Below, one piece after another: positions 31,857 through 41,500 of a stretch of DNA of 64,000 nucleotides. The notes beneath the pieces are model-generated. The model did not search any database. It was not told the origin of the DNA and saw only the letters and a program-made list of their open reading frames with translations. The translations under genes were made by a program, and so were the position numbers. The stretch is from an uncultured Prevotellaceae bacterium (GTDB lineage Bacteria > Bacteroidota > Bacteroidia > Bacteroidales > Bacteroidaceae), in assembly GCA_900318685.1 (NCBI GenBank), contig ONLL01000030.1, forward strand, positions 1 through 64,000, written 5' to 3'. Within the stretch, counting starts at the first letter, position 1. Each line of letters starts with the position of its first letter.

Positions 31857-31892
31857 TGTGCGTATTCGCACGCTTTTGTGCGCTATCGCACG
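31857..31892. promoter_or_regulatory. Paired 16-bp palindromes upstream of the response regulator
   Basis: TGTGCGTATTCGCACG (31857-31872) and TGTGCGCTATCGCACG (31877-31892), start-to-start 20 bp. These are the cleanest copies of the GTGCG-N4-CGCAC site; autoregulation is the simplest reading. Confidence 0.75.
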
Positions 31893-31914
31893 GCAATACA
31901 CGCTGCGGCGGGGG

Positions 31915-34437
31915 TCAGTCTTTGGTGGCAGACTTGGAGTAGTTGGAGGGTGTCACGCCAAATTCCTCCTGGAAGCTGCGTGTGAAGTATGAGGCGTTCG
32001 AGAATCCCGTGAGATACATCACCTCCTTGGTGGAGAAATGCTCGGCACTGGCAAGCAGGCGTGCTGCCTTCTGTAGTCTCAGATGACGGATGTAGCCAAT
32101 GGCGGTCCTGCCTGTCAGTTGTTTGATCTTACGGTAGATTTGCTTGCTGCTGATGCCACTGGCCTGACTGAGCATGTCGACAGACAGGTCAGAGTTGTCG
32201 ATGTTCTCCTCTATGATATGGGTGAGGCGCAGCAGCAACTGGTCGTCCTGCGACAGCTCGGTGTCGTCGCCGGCAGCAGCGAGCATCGACAGGCGCAGCT
32301 CCTGTTCGAGCATGGCTTTGTCTTCGCTGAGCTGTGCCTCTTTCTTTTTGGCGCTTTGCAGGATACGCTCTTTCTCCTTCCTTTCCTGACGCAGTGTGCG
32401 CCGGCTTCTCAGATAGAGGCCAACGAGCGTCAGCAGTATGAAGAGCAGCAGGATGTATATGGTGACGGCCAGCCGTGAGTGATACCAGGGCGGGCGGATG
32501 CGGAAATGAAGGCTGTATTTAGCTTCCGGCTGCTGGGCATCGCTCAGATAGAGCGTGTAGCTGCCAGGCTGCAGGCCGGAAAGCAGGAGTGTGCTGCTGC
32601 CGGTGGGCAGTTGCACCCACTCGTTCTGCAGCCCGTCGACACGGAAGGCGAATCGTGTGGCCTTCTCCGTGCCGTAGTCATAGTCGCTGAGATAGAACAG
32701 CAGGCAGTTCTGATCGTGGCTCAGCTGCAGACGGCGCTGATGCAGCTGCAGCGCATCGCAATATCCCTGACCCATCACTTCGACATTCGTCACCACGGGC
32801 ACGGCCGATGGCGCATGGCGGAGTATGTCGGCCTTGACGGCAGCGAACTTGTCGATGCCTCCCAGCCATATCGTCTGGCTTTGGGGATTGTAATAGACGG
32901 CAGTATAGCTGTCGACGGTGCTGAAGCTACCCAGCAGTTGCTGCTGAGCGTCGGTGATGCGCAGTCCCTCGTCAGTGACGTTCCATGTTCCGGCAGGAGT
33001 GACCGCCGACCGTCCCTGTGGTGTATACGGCAGCGCGTTCTCTCGCTGCAGCACAGCCACCAGTCCATCGCCGGCGATGCTTTCAGGATCGATGACGTAG
33101 GTGGCTTGATAAGTAGTGACCTGCAGGCGACGGTCGCTGGTCTCAATGATGTCGTAAACCCAGTTGCGGCGGTCGCCGTCGATGCGCAGCTGCCTGAATT
33201 GTCGGGTCGTGCGGTCGTAGAGCAGCAGTGCGCCGTCGATGCCCACCCAGAGCCTCTTCCCGTCGTCTTCCAGCATGCAGCGTATGCTGTTGTGGGGTAT
33301 GGGCCACTGAGGGTCGTTCATCTTGTACCACCGGCAGCTCTGATGCTCAGTGTCGAACCCCTCAATGGCGATGAGTCCGTGGTTGCCGCCCAGCCATAGC
33401 GTGGAGTCGGAGTCCTGATAGACGAGCCGCATCTGGTTGCCATCGTGCGAGCCAGTGATGGCCGGCAGGGGATAGGAATGGAAGAACTGGCTGCGGGGCG
33501 ACATCGACACGCCGTTGGACGTGCCCACCCAGAGGTTGCCGCCCGCATCGCTGCAGAGGCTCCACACCACGTTGCTGGCGATGGACTTGGCATCGTTGAG
33601 CGCATCGTGGCTCAGTTGACACAAGCGGCGGTGACGGTCTACGACGTACAGTCCATCGTCGGTACCTGCCAGAATGTTGCCTTCGGTGTCGCAGGCCAGA
33701 CACTTCACGACGGGCAGGCCGAACTCCAATTGTCCGGCCTGCAACTGGCTGAGCGTACCCAGTCCGTTATCGGTGCCTACCCAGACGGTGCTATCGGCAG
33801 GTAGCCAGAGCAGTGCTGAGATGACTGACGACGAGGAGTGGAGCGTGCGCATGCGACCGGTGGGGATGGAGTAGCAGGCCAGGGCATTCAGCTGTCCTAT
33901 ATATAAAGTGGTGTCGCCCACGGCGAGCAGCTCTGACACGAGCTCCACTCCCTGCAGGCGCATGTAGCGACCATTGCGCAGGACTCCCCTGTCGGTGCCT
34001 GCCCACACATCACGGCCCACGCGCGTCAGGCAGAGCACGTCGGTGCCGTCATACAGGCTGTCCCTCTGAAAATGGCGGGTGCTGAGGTCGAACTTCAGCA
34101 GACCATGCTGATAACCCACGAGGATGCAGCTGTCGGTCGCCAAGGCGCATCTGGTCGACCCCATGTCGGGGAATTCATTGTGAGTATATCGATGCAGGTT
34201 GTAGCCATCCCACGCCGACAATGCCCTGTTGTCGACAAACCACATCATGCCGCTATTGTCCTGGACGATGTCTTTCACGACCAGCGTCTGCGTCTGGCTC
34301 TTCAGGTTGCTGAACGACTGATATCGCAAAGGCGCTGATGTAGCTGCACTGACTGTCAGAGACACCATCAGGATGGGCATGCAGGTAATACGTGCGATTG
34401 TCTTGCCAATAATCCGAGCAACGTCTATGCTGTACAT
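31915..34437 (-). CDS. Membrane-bound one-component regulator: beta-propeller sensor fused to AraC-type HTH
   Basis: About 840 residues. A signal/anchor is followed by two-component-regulator propeller repeats (for example DIVQDNSGMMWFVDNRALSA, VWAGTDRGVLR, NVVWSLCSDAGGNLWVGTSNG). Next come a Y_Y_Y-like domain (FAFRVDGLQNEWVQLPTGSS), a transmembrane helix (AVTIYILLLFILLTLVGLYL), a coiled coil and an AraC HTH (SSKQIYRKIKQLTGRTAIGY, then ASYFTRSFQEEFGVTPSNYS). The kinase and receiver of a standard hybrid two-component system are absent, hence the length of 840 rather than about 1300. It should sense a glycan fragment in the periplasm and act directly on DNA. It is divergent from the glycan cluster starting at 34688. 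Start is uncertain: the -7 box at 34457-34464 excludes 34467; 34437 and 34380 are both possible. Confidence 0.88.
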   Translation of the reverse strand: MYSIDVARIIGKTIARITCMPILMVSLTVSAATSAPLRYQSFSNLKSQTQTLVVKDIVQDNSGMMWFVDNRALSAWDGYNLHRYTHNEFPDMGSTRCALATDSCILVGYQHGLLKFDLSTRHFQRDSLYDGTDVLCLTRVGRDVWAGTDRGVLRNGRYMRLQGVELVSELLAVGDTTLYIGQLNALACYSIPTGRMRTLHSSSSVISALLWLPADSTVWVGTDNGLGTLSQLQAGQLEFGLPVVKCLACDTEGNILAGTDDGLYVVDRHRRLCQLSHDALNDAKSIASNVVWSLCSDAGGNLWVGTSNGVSMSPRSQFFHSYPLPAITGSHDGNQMRLVYQDSDSTLWLGGNHGLIAIEGFDTEHQSCRWYKMNDPQWPIPHNSIRCMLEDDGKRLWVGIDGALLLYDRTTRQFRQLRIDGDRRNWVYDIIETSDRRLQVTTYQATYVIDPESIAGDGLVAVLQRENALPYTPQGRSAVTPAGTWNVTDEGLRITDAQQQLLGSFSTVDSYTAVYYNPQSQTIWLGGIDKFAAVKADILRHAPSAVPVVTNVEVMGQGYCDALQLHQRRLQLSHDQNCLLFYLSDYDYGTEKATRFAFRVDGLQNEWVQLPTGSSTLLLSGLQPGSYTLYLSDAQQPEAKYSLHFRIRPPWYHSRLAVTIYILLLFILLTLVGLYLRSRRTLRQERKEKERILQSAKKKEAQLSEDKAMLEQELRLSMLAAAGDDTELSQDDQLLLRLTHIIEENIDNSDLSVDMLSQASGISSKQIYRKIKQLTGRTAIGYIRHLRLQKAARLLASAEHFSTKEVMYLTGFSNASYFTRSFQEEFGVTPSNYSKSATKD

Positions 34438-34456
34438 TATGGTTTTATTCATACCG

Positions 34457-34464
34457 CAAAGGTA
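34457..34464 (-). promoter_or_regulatory. Putative -7 box of the AraC-type regulator
   Basis: TACCTTTG on the minus strand fits TAnnTTTG. It is the leftward half of a divergent promoter region (34468-34687) with 34635-34642. Confidence 0.55.
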
Positions 34465-34634
34465 CACATTTTTTTCTTTCGTACATCATGTCACTCCTGT
34501 TTTTAACCTAATTAGCCCTGTTTTTTCGCTGATTTGCCCGTTTTTCTGTCCAATTAGTGACATTTTTTTATCCTCATGTCCAATTTGTGTTATAAAATGG
34601 TGATTATGGTCATGCGTATATAAAATACAAATCG

Positions 34635-34642
34635 TAACTTTG
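34635..34642 (+). promoter_or_regulatory. Putative -7 box of the glycan cluster
   Basis: TAACTTTG on the plus strand, 46 bases before the ATG at 34688, fits TAnnTTTG. The next five genes follow on the same strand with gaps of 45 bases or less. Confidence 0.6.
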
Positions 34643-34687
34643 CACCATCGTTCCTGACAAACCGAATAAAGACTATCTAACGACATT

Positions 34688-36325
34688 ATGAATCGCGTTA
34701 AACTGATACTACTGACATTAGCGACACTGGTATCCGCCATCGGACATGAGTTGCATGCTCAATCGCAAAACGTGGACTATGAGCAGACGGTGACTCCTGA
34801 GTCGCCTGTCGACTTTACATCGCGTATTCAGAACCCAACTTTTGAACAGAGTCTTGGGGGCTGGGTGAATGAAGCTGGCTTCGTGACCTTTGAGCGTGCC
34901 TCATGGAATGGTGTCAAGGACGGCCAGTGCATCTCAGGTACATATTATTTGAATCTCTATCATAGTAAGGGACTGAAAGGACGTGTCGTGCAGACCATCA
35001 AGGACATTCCCAATGGTGTCTATGCAGTGAAGGCTGGTTTGTTTACCAACACAGCCGGTGCTAATATCTTCGCAGAAAACAATGTCGTGCCTGCAGTGGT
35101 CGATGCTACTCAGTTCTACACAGTTTATGCACTAGTGGAGGACAGTACGATAGAACTGGGTTATTATAGTACGCACGAAAAGGACTTCTGGTCGGTCGTT
35201 GACAACTTCTCGCTCACTTACTATGGCAATGGCGATGATGCCCGGAAAATGTATGAAGAGGTCAGTGGAACTCAGGAAGCCGAAGCTTTAGCCCAAATCT
35301 ATGGCCGGCTATTGGAGATAGTAGAAATGGCAGAGGAACTGCTTGATGAACTCGGTGGCAAATACTTTGACGATCTTGACGCGGAGGTGAGGAAGGCACA
35401 GGCGATGTATGAACAGCAGCAGGCGACAGCCACTGAGATTCAAGCACAGATAGCCCGGATGAATGAGCTGATCAACATTGGGAGGCTATTCAAAGAGGCG
35501 CATGATCAACTAGGTAAACTGATGGAGGAGCTGAGGGCCAGCATCGAGAAATACAAAAGCATAGGTTCGTCCAAGAGGTTGGCGAAAGCTGCTCAACTAT
35601 TAGAGGATATACAGGATGCCTATTATTATATTGACCTGACGACCACAGAGGAGATGAACGAACTCATCGCCAGGTGCAAGAACATGTTGGAGGTGCTCCC
35701 TTTGCCAGACTTCATCGACGACGATGAGAAAGCCGAAGATTGCACCCGCCTCATCACGAACCCGGGCTTTGAGAATGGCAGCAACGGTTGGGTGAACGAC
35801 CCCATCTTCGATGACTGCAAGCCCACGAACTGGGCCACGATGATTGATGGGACCTACATGACCGGCAGCTACTACATGAACCTGTTCTGCCCTGCCAACT
35901 ATCATGCTGGTAGCCTGCATCAGACCATCACCCGCCTCCCACCGGGCAAATACCACGTCGGCGCATCGGTATTCAGCAACAGAGCCGGCCTCGTGTTCTT
36001 TGCCAACGATCATGAGGTAGCCATCCCCATCGGCCCTTCGTCAGCTCCCTATGGCCGTTTCTTCGGCATCTACCTCACGGTAGCTGAGGGCGAGACGCTC
36101 ACCTTTGGCGTGCGTACCAACGAAGCCGTGGAATTCTGGGGAGCCGTCGACGATTTCACCCTTACACGCTACGTGAAGGACACCACTGGCATCCTGCCGC
36201 TGCAGGCAGATGCCGGCAAGGAGGACATCTACACGCTGACGGGAGCCAGGAAGGACAGTGTGGGGAAAGGCATCAGCATCCTTCGCACCAGCGATGGCAG
36301 GACAAGGAAAGTATTCACCAAGTAA
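34688..36325 (+). CDS. Secreted protein with two carbohydrate-binding-like domains
   Basis: A 545-residue exported protein (signal peptide 1-24, ending LHAQ). Two related beta domains (about 45-180 and 354-500) each run from xNPxFExxxGGWVN to a VDxFxLTxY end, like carbohydrate-binding modules. Between them lies a helical stretch (about 190-340) rich in E, A and L. The C-terminus (about 510-545, IYTLTGARKD to RTRKVFTK) is the short tail shared with other secreted proteins here. The first half is visibly more AT-rich than the second, suggesting a mosaic origin. It opens the glycan cluster; no catalytic motif is seen, so binding or surface presentation is the likely role. Confidence 0.75.
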   Translation: MNRVKLILLTLATLVSAIGHELHAQSQNVDYEQTVTPESPVDFTSRIQNPTFEQSLGGWVNEAGFVTFERASWNGVKDGQCISGTYYLNLYHSKGLKGRVVQTIKDIPNGVYAVKAGLFTNTAGANIFAENNVVPAVVDATQFYTVYALVEDSTIELGYYSTHEKDFWSVVDNFSLTYYGNGDDARKMYEEVSGTQEAEALAQIYGRLLEIVEMAEELLDELGGKYFDDLDAEVRKAQAMYEQQQATATEIQAQIARMNELINIGRLFKEAHDQLGKLMEELRASIEKYKSIGSSKRLAKAAQLLEDIQDAYYYIDLTTTEEMNELIARCKNMLEVLPLPDFIDDDEKAEDCTRLITNPGFENGSNGWVNDPIFDDCKPTNWATMIDGTYMTGSYYMNLFCPANYHAGSLHQTITRLPPGKYHVGASVFSNRAGLVFFANDHEVAIPIGPSSAPYGRFFGIYLTVAEGETLTFGVRTNEAVEFWGAVDDFTLTRYVKDTTGILPLQADAGKEDIYTLTGARKDSVGKGISILRTSDGRTRKVFTK

Positions 36326-36337
36326 ACAACCACAGCT

Positions 36338-37738
36338 ATGAGACAACGATTTGGCATCGGCCTTTTGCTTCTGCTCCTGACGGCAACCTCGGCATGGGGC
36401 TATAAGAGCGAGAAGATATACGTCAACTCTGGCGGCAAGCAGCGAAACATGCTTGTCTATACGCCCGACGTGCTACCCGACAACTGCCCCCTCTTCATCA
36501 CGACCCACGGCATGGGAGGCAACTCGGAGAACCAGGCTGAGCACGACCGCATGTACGAGCTGGTCGACACGGCCAAGTTCGTCATGTGCTACCCTAGGGC
36601 TGACGGTGACTACTGGGACATCAGTGGAACGAAAGACCAGAACTTCATCATCAAGGTCATCGACGAGATGGCAGCACGCTACAACATCAACCGCAAGCGC
36701 GTCTACTGGTCGGGCTTCTCCATGGGCTCGATGCTCCTGTTCCACTGCATGCCGAACATGCTCGACAAGATTGCCGCCTTTGCCCCTACGAGCGGCATAC
36801 AGTTCAGCGAGAGTCCCTGGGAGCGGTGCAGCAAGAAGGTGAACGTGATGGAATGTATCGCATACAACGACAATGCCTTCAACTACAACAAATACGGCAT
36901 CCGCAGCTATATGGAGCATTTCGGCCAGATGAACCAGTACACCAAGTACGAAAAAGTCACGGGCTACAGGACGCAGAACGGCACGTCGTGGTTTGACGGC
37001 GACCGCGAGCTATGGCTCAACGAAGAGACGAAGCATGAGGTGGTGCTCTACTCCTATAATTATAGTGGTAAGGGGTCGCATACGCCCGTTGCCGAGAACT
37101 CCTACGAGATTTGGAACTTCTGCAAGCGGTTCCAGCTGGGTGATAACATCATCGTCACGCCAACGCTCGAGGAGGCCCGCGATGAGTTCCTCAAAGCCCT
37201 AGGTGCTGCCCGTGATGCCTACGAGGGCACGGCAGGCCCTGACTACACTACGGCTGAGCCACTACGGGCCAGCGTGAAAGAGCAGATAGAGAAGTACGGT
37301 GATTTCGAGTCAGCCGACTCTACCGCCTATCTCGTGCCGACACGCTCGATCAACATGGCTACCGAGGCACTGACCTACCGTAAGGACAACCTCGACCACT
37401 ACTTTGCCGCACGCCAGTGTGTGAAGGCACTTATCGACCAGTATGCCGACCAGCCCACCTGCAACCAGACGGCGACCTACCTGCGGATGGTGAGCCACTA
37501 CGAATACTACGACCTGCCCGAGAAATACCTGATACGCGATGCCAAGCTCATCACGGCTGCCGAAGCCCTCGATGAGATAGCCGACCGGTTTGTGAAAGAG
37601 ATAGCAACGGCCATACGTGCCATACGTTCTAGCCCTGCTGAAGACAGGGCCGCAGTCTTTGACCTCGGCGGCCGGCATTCCGACGGCAAAGGCGGGATCC
37701 GGATTGTAAACGGGAAGAAATACTTCGCAAGACAGTGA
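36338..37738 (+). CDS. Secreted PHB-depolymerase/feruloyl-esterase-like alpha/beta hydrolase
   Basis: A 466-residue exported esterase (signal peptide to about 21, SAWG). The alpha/beta-hydrolase core (about 30-270) has the oxyanion HGMGG, the nucleophile elbow GFSMGS (Ser near 128) and a YPRADGDYWDISG stretch. This is the LpqC/PHB-depolymerase pattern also found in CE1-type acetylxylan and feruloyl esterases. In this setting an esterase acting on decorated hemicellulose is more likely than polyester hydrolysis. A helical region follows (about 275-440), and the last about 30 residues form the shared tail (VFDLGGRHSD to KKYFARQ). It starts 12 bases after the previous stop, so it is cotranscribed. 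Confidence 0.85.
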   Translation: MRQRFGIGLLLLLLTATSAWGYKSEKIYVNSGGKQRNMLVYTPDVLPDNCPLFITTHGMGGNSENQAEHDRMYELVDTAKFVMCYPRADGDYWDISGTKDQNFIIKVIDEMAARYNINRKRVYWSGFSMGSMLLFHCMPNMLDKIAAFAPTSGIQFSESPWERCSKKVNVMECIAYNDNAFNYNKYGIRSYMEHFGQMNQYTKYEKVTGYRTQNGTSWFDGDRELWLNEETKHEVVLYSYNYSGKGSHTPVAENSYEIWNFCKRFQLGDNIIVTPTLEEARDEFLKALGAARDAYEGTAGPDYTTAEPLRASVKEQIEKYGDFESADSTAYLVPTRSINMATEALTYRKDNLDHYFAARQCVKALIDQYADQPTCNQTATYLRMVSHYEYYDLPEKYLIRDAKLITAAEALDEIADRFVKEIATAIRAIRSSPAEDRAAVFDLGGRHSDGKGGIRIVNGKKYFARQ

Positions 37739-37783
37739 ACTAACCAATTATTATTAACTCTTTTCTCTCTGATTGCTATTTCG

Positions 37784-38479
37784 TTGCTGGCAGGAAGCGC
37801 CAGCTTGTATGCTGACAAAGTTGACTTTGGCAGTGAGTCACAAACAGAATGGGCTGCCACATCGGCTGACGGCTGCGACATGGGTTCGACCGTTACTTTG
37901 GACGGCGTCGTTGTCACGTTAGGTTCGCCCGACGATACTGGTGTCAACTGGACCTGGCATGCTAAGAATGCCGGTTTGCTGCCTTCGCAGATGCCTTCGA
38001 CTGAAGGCACTGTCGAGACACTGATCACAGAGTTCTCGGAAGAGGCTCCCTTTGGCAACCTTCCCTCTCATGGCGCTTTTCTGAAGATTGAGCCCTCGAA
38101 GGCTGGTGCTATCACCATCACCGCCAAGGCCTCGGCCAATGCAGCCCAGCCGCTGATCTTTGTCACACTCGACAAGAACGATCCTACCGTCATCCTCTCA
38201 GCCCAGATCACTCCCTGGGATGCCAACGTGACACAGTGGACCTATGAGGTCGATGCCGACCACACCTACATGTTCTTCCAGCAGTCGTATCCCGGCCAGC
38301 TTGGTGCCTATCGCATCACTCTTCGTGGAATATCGTTTGTCGTCGACGAAGTGGTAACGGGCCTGAACCAGCTGCATGCAGCACCCGCAGCAGAGCAAGC
38401 CTTTGACCTCGGCGGTCGTCCTGCCAACGGCAAGAGCGGCCTGCGGATCGTGAATGGCAGGAAGGTCTACTTCAAATAG
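37784..38479 (+). CDS. Single-module secreted protein with no ATG start
   Basis: About 231 residues from a TTG at 37784. It is one copy of a roughly 175-residue module (VDFGSESQTEWAATSADGCD to AYRITLRGISF) plus the shared tail (AFDLGGRPANGKSG to RKVYFK). The frame upstream of the TTG still encodes a good signal-peptide core (LLLTLFSLIAISLLAGSASLYA) right back to the TGA of the preceding gene, but contains no ATG or GTG. Both paralogues downstream have an ATG at the equivalent place. Either a rare start (TTG, CTG at 37769 or ATT) is used, or a small deletion removed the start and the gene is silent. Function of the module is unknown; carbohydrate binding is inferred from its setting. Confidence 0.6.
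   Translation: MLAGSASLYADKVDFGSESQTEWAATSADGCDMGSTVTLDGVVVTLGSPDDTGVNWTWHAKNAGLLPSQMPSTEGTVETLITEFSEEAPFGNLPSHGAFLKIEPSKAGAITITAKASANAAQPLIFVTLDKNDPTVILSAQITPWDANVTQWTYEVDADHTYMFFQQSYPGQLGAYRITLRGISFVVDEVVTGLNQLHAAPAAEQAFDLGGRPANGKSGLRIVNGRKVYFK
37813..38340 (+). repeat. Novel secreted module, copy A
   Basis: About 525 bp encoding the module that recurs at 38575-39096, 40645-41166 and 41690-42220. Long stretches are near-identical in DNA, for example the segments encoding AGLLPSQMPST and ASANAAQPLIFVTLDKNDPT. Confidence 0.85.
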
Positions 38480-38508
38480 AACTATAACCAACAAATCAAC
38501 ACACGCTT

Positions 38509-41500
38509 ATGAGACACTACAAACTATTGCTCGTCTTCCTGGCCATGCTCGCCGGCTCGATTAGCTCGTATGCCGACATCAAGCAGTTTGGCAGTCTGGA
38601 AGATACGGAATGGGCGGCCACGTCGGATGACGGCTGCAGCAACGGCTCGACCATCGTCCTCGATGGTGTCGTCGTCACCATCGGTTCGGCAGACGACACA
38701 GAGGTCAGCTGGACATGGAACGCCAAGAACGCTGGTCTGCTGCCCTCGCAGATGCCGTCGACCGACGGCACCGTCGAAACGCTCATCACCTCGTTCATGG
38801 ATTCCGAGCCCTTCGGTGAACTGCCCACGCATGGAGCTTTCTTCAAGGTTCAGCCCAGCCGCCCGGGACTCATCACCTTCCGCGGCAAGGCTTCGGCCAA
38901 CTCTGCCCAGCCGCTGATTTTCGTCACCTGCTTCAAAGGCGACCCGACCATCCTCGCTGCAGAGATTACTCCCTGGGACGGCAACGTGACGGAGTGGACC
39001 TACGAGGTGGACACCGAGCACGACTACTACTTCTTCCAGCAGGCCTACCCGGGTCAGCTGGGTGCCTACCGCCTCACCTTCCGGGGTGTGGCATACGAGG
39101 CTACAGGCGAGGCTCCCCCTCCTGCCGATCAGCGCAACGTGGGTTTCCTCTACAATGGTGACCTGTCGGCTGACCTGGCCTATCAGGTGATTGCCAGCGA
39201 CCGCAGCAACAAGGTGACAGCCATTGAGGCCAACAAAGCCTTCACCGTGGAGGACTTTGCCGACTATGAGGTCATCACTATCAGTTCGACGGTTACCAAC
39301 GACGAGGCCATCGCCTCACTGAAGGAGGTGCATCCCTTCCTGCCCGTACTCAACCTGAATCCTCAGATCTATGAGAAGTGGGGCTACGGAGAGGTGGTCG
39401 ATGCAGGCATCCAGTTTGCTACGACCCGCAATCCGCAGCATCCCCTGTTCCGCAATCTGGAACTCATCGAGGATCCTGATGCCGAAGAGCCCACCTTCGT
39501 GCTTGCCGTCAGTGATGCGACATCCTTCCCCGGCCTGCATCTCAGTGGTATCTTTGCCGACGACCCCATCCTGGCAGTGGCCTACCAGAACGAGGATGTG
39601 GTGGCCATCCACAGCCACAACATCTCGCGCAACGGCTACCTCTATATTCCGTATACACAGGAGACACTGGCAGATGCCGCCACGCCTGACATCCTCACCA
39701 ATGCCATCGCCATGATGAACGGCACGAAGCAGCCTCCCCTCAAGGCTCCGCTGCCCACCTTCTCGCTGGATTATGACTTTGAGTCGACTATCGTCAGCAT
39801 AGCGGATGCCGCTCCCGGGGCAGAAATCTTCTATACCCTCGACGGCTCGATGCCTACTGAAGAGAGCACACCCTACACCGGACCCTTCACCGTCGACCAT
39901 GAGCTGACCGTACTGGCTGTAGCACGTGGCGAAGGCTACGTGCTGAGCGACGTGGCCGAGCGATACATCGACATCCAGCTAGTTTGCCCGCGGCCCACGT
40001 TCAGCATGGAGCGCCAGGACGGACGTACCATCGTCACTATCAACTCTGACCTTGAGGACGCCACCATCTACTACAACTATAAGGGCGACAACACCACAGG
40101 TAAGAGTACCAAGTACACTGGACCTATTACCTTTAACACCGGGCGTACGATCTATGCCTTCCAGACCTGTCCTGAGTATCTCAACTCAAAGGTCGGTTCG
40201 GCTGACATTCCAGTGACGAATCCCAACGTGCGTATCGACATCCTCACGAAGATGGATGCCAACCAGAGCGAATACTACGACCTGACCAATCCCGACTCGC
40301 AGACAGGCAACACGGGCTACTACTTCTCGTGGGGCAACGCCATCTGCAGCATCGGCCCGGAGGAGGTAGTGGACTTCGAGAACGGCTGGAGCGTACGCTC
40401 ACGTGGGCAGCGCATCGCCTGGGAGAATGTCAGCCCGTCGTTCAACTATGGCGATGACGTCAGCGGCGCGTTCAACCCAGCAACCGTAGAAGACGAGGAT
40501 TCCTACCTCCCCGTCACCAGCGGTCTTCTCGACCTCTTCGACTGGAACACTGCCGATCCTGCCAATGCCATCGTACAGACCACGAAGGCCTATGCCGGTC
40601 CCTTCGACGTAGTAGCCTATATTGCCAACGAGAACGGCACGCTCGACTTCGGTGGCTCGACGCAGACGGAATGGGCTGCCTCATCAGCCGACGGCTGCAA
40701 CAACGGCACGACCATCACGCTCAATGGCGTCGTCGTCACACTGGGCTCGCCCGACAACAGCGAGGTCACCTGGACATGGCACTCCGGCAATGCCGGCTTG
40801 CTGCCCTCGCAGATGCCATCTACCGATGGTACTGAAGAGACGCTGATCACAGAGTTCTCGGAAGAGTCACCCTTCGGCACTCTGCCCACTCATGGTGCAT
40901 TCCTGATGATTGAGCCCTCGAAGGCAGGCGTCATCACCATCAAGGCCAAGGCTTCGGCCAGTGCCGACCAGCCTCTGGTGTTCGTCACGCTCGACAAGAG
41001 CAATCCTACCGTCATCCTTTCGGCTGTGATCACACCGTGGGATAACAGCGTGACTGAGTGGAGCTATGAAGTGGATGCAGATCATGTCTACATGTTCTTC
41101 CAGCTGGCATATCCCGGGAAGCTGGGCTCCTATCGTCTGACACTTCGTGGCATTGCTTTCGAGGCTAATGAAACAGGTGGCTCAGGCGAAGGCGCGGAGT
41201 CGTCAGGTGACCTTGCTGCCCGACTGGTGGTTGAGGTGGCTACAAGCGACGCTGCCAATGCTGTATGGACACAGCTGGGCGAGCCGCTCGTCCTGACAGA
41301 TGCACGCCGTCTCTACTGCAAGTTCGTGCGTAGCTATGAAAGTGCAGCACCAGTCTTCGTTCGTACACGCATTATCAACGACGTCGGCCGGGCTGGCATC
41401 TTCAACATCTACCTTGCATACCAGGGTGAAGAGTCGAAGCGCATCATCCAGGAGCAGATGGTCGGCATCAGCGATGTGCAGCCTGAGGTCAGTCTCCCTG

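Noticed and set aside
36338-38479. Read-through fusion of the esterase and the ATG-less module gene across the TGA at 37736
   Set aside because: The esterase already ends with a complete shared tail before the TGA, and the next codons are a signal peptide, so two separate proteins are more likely.
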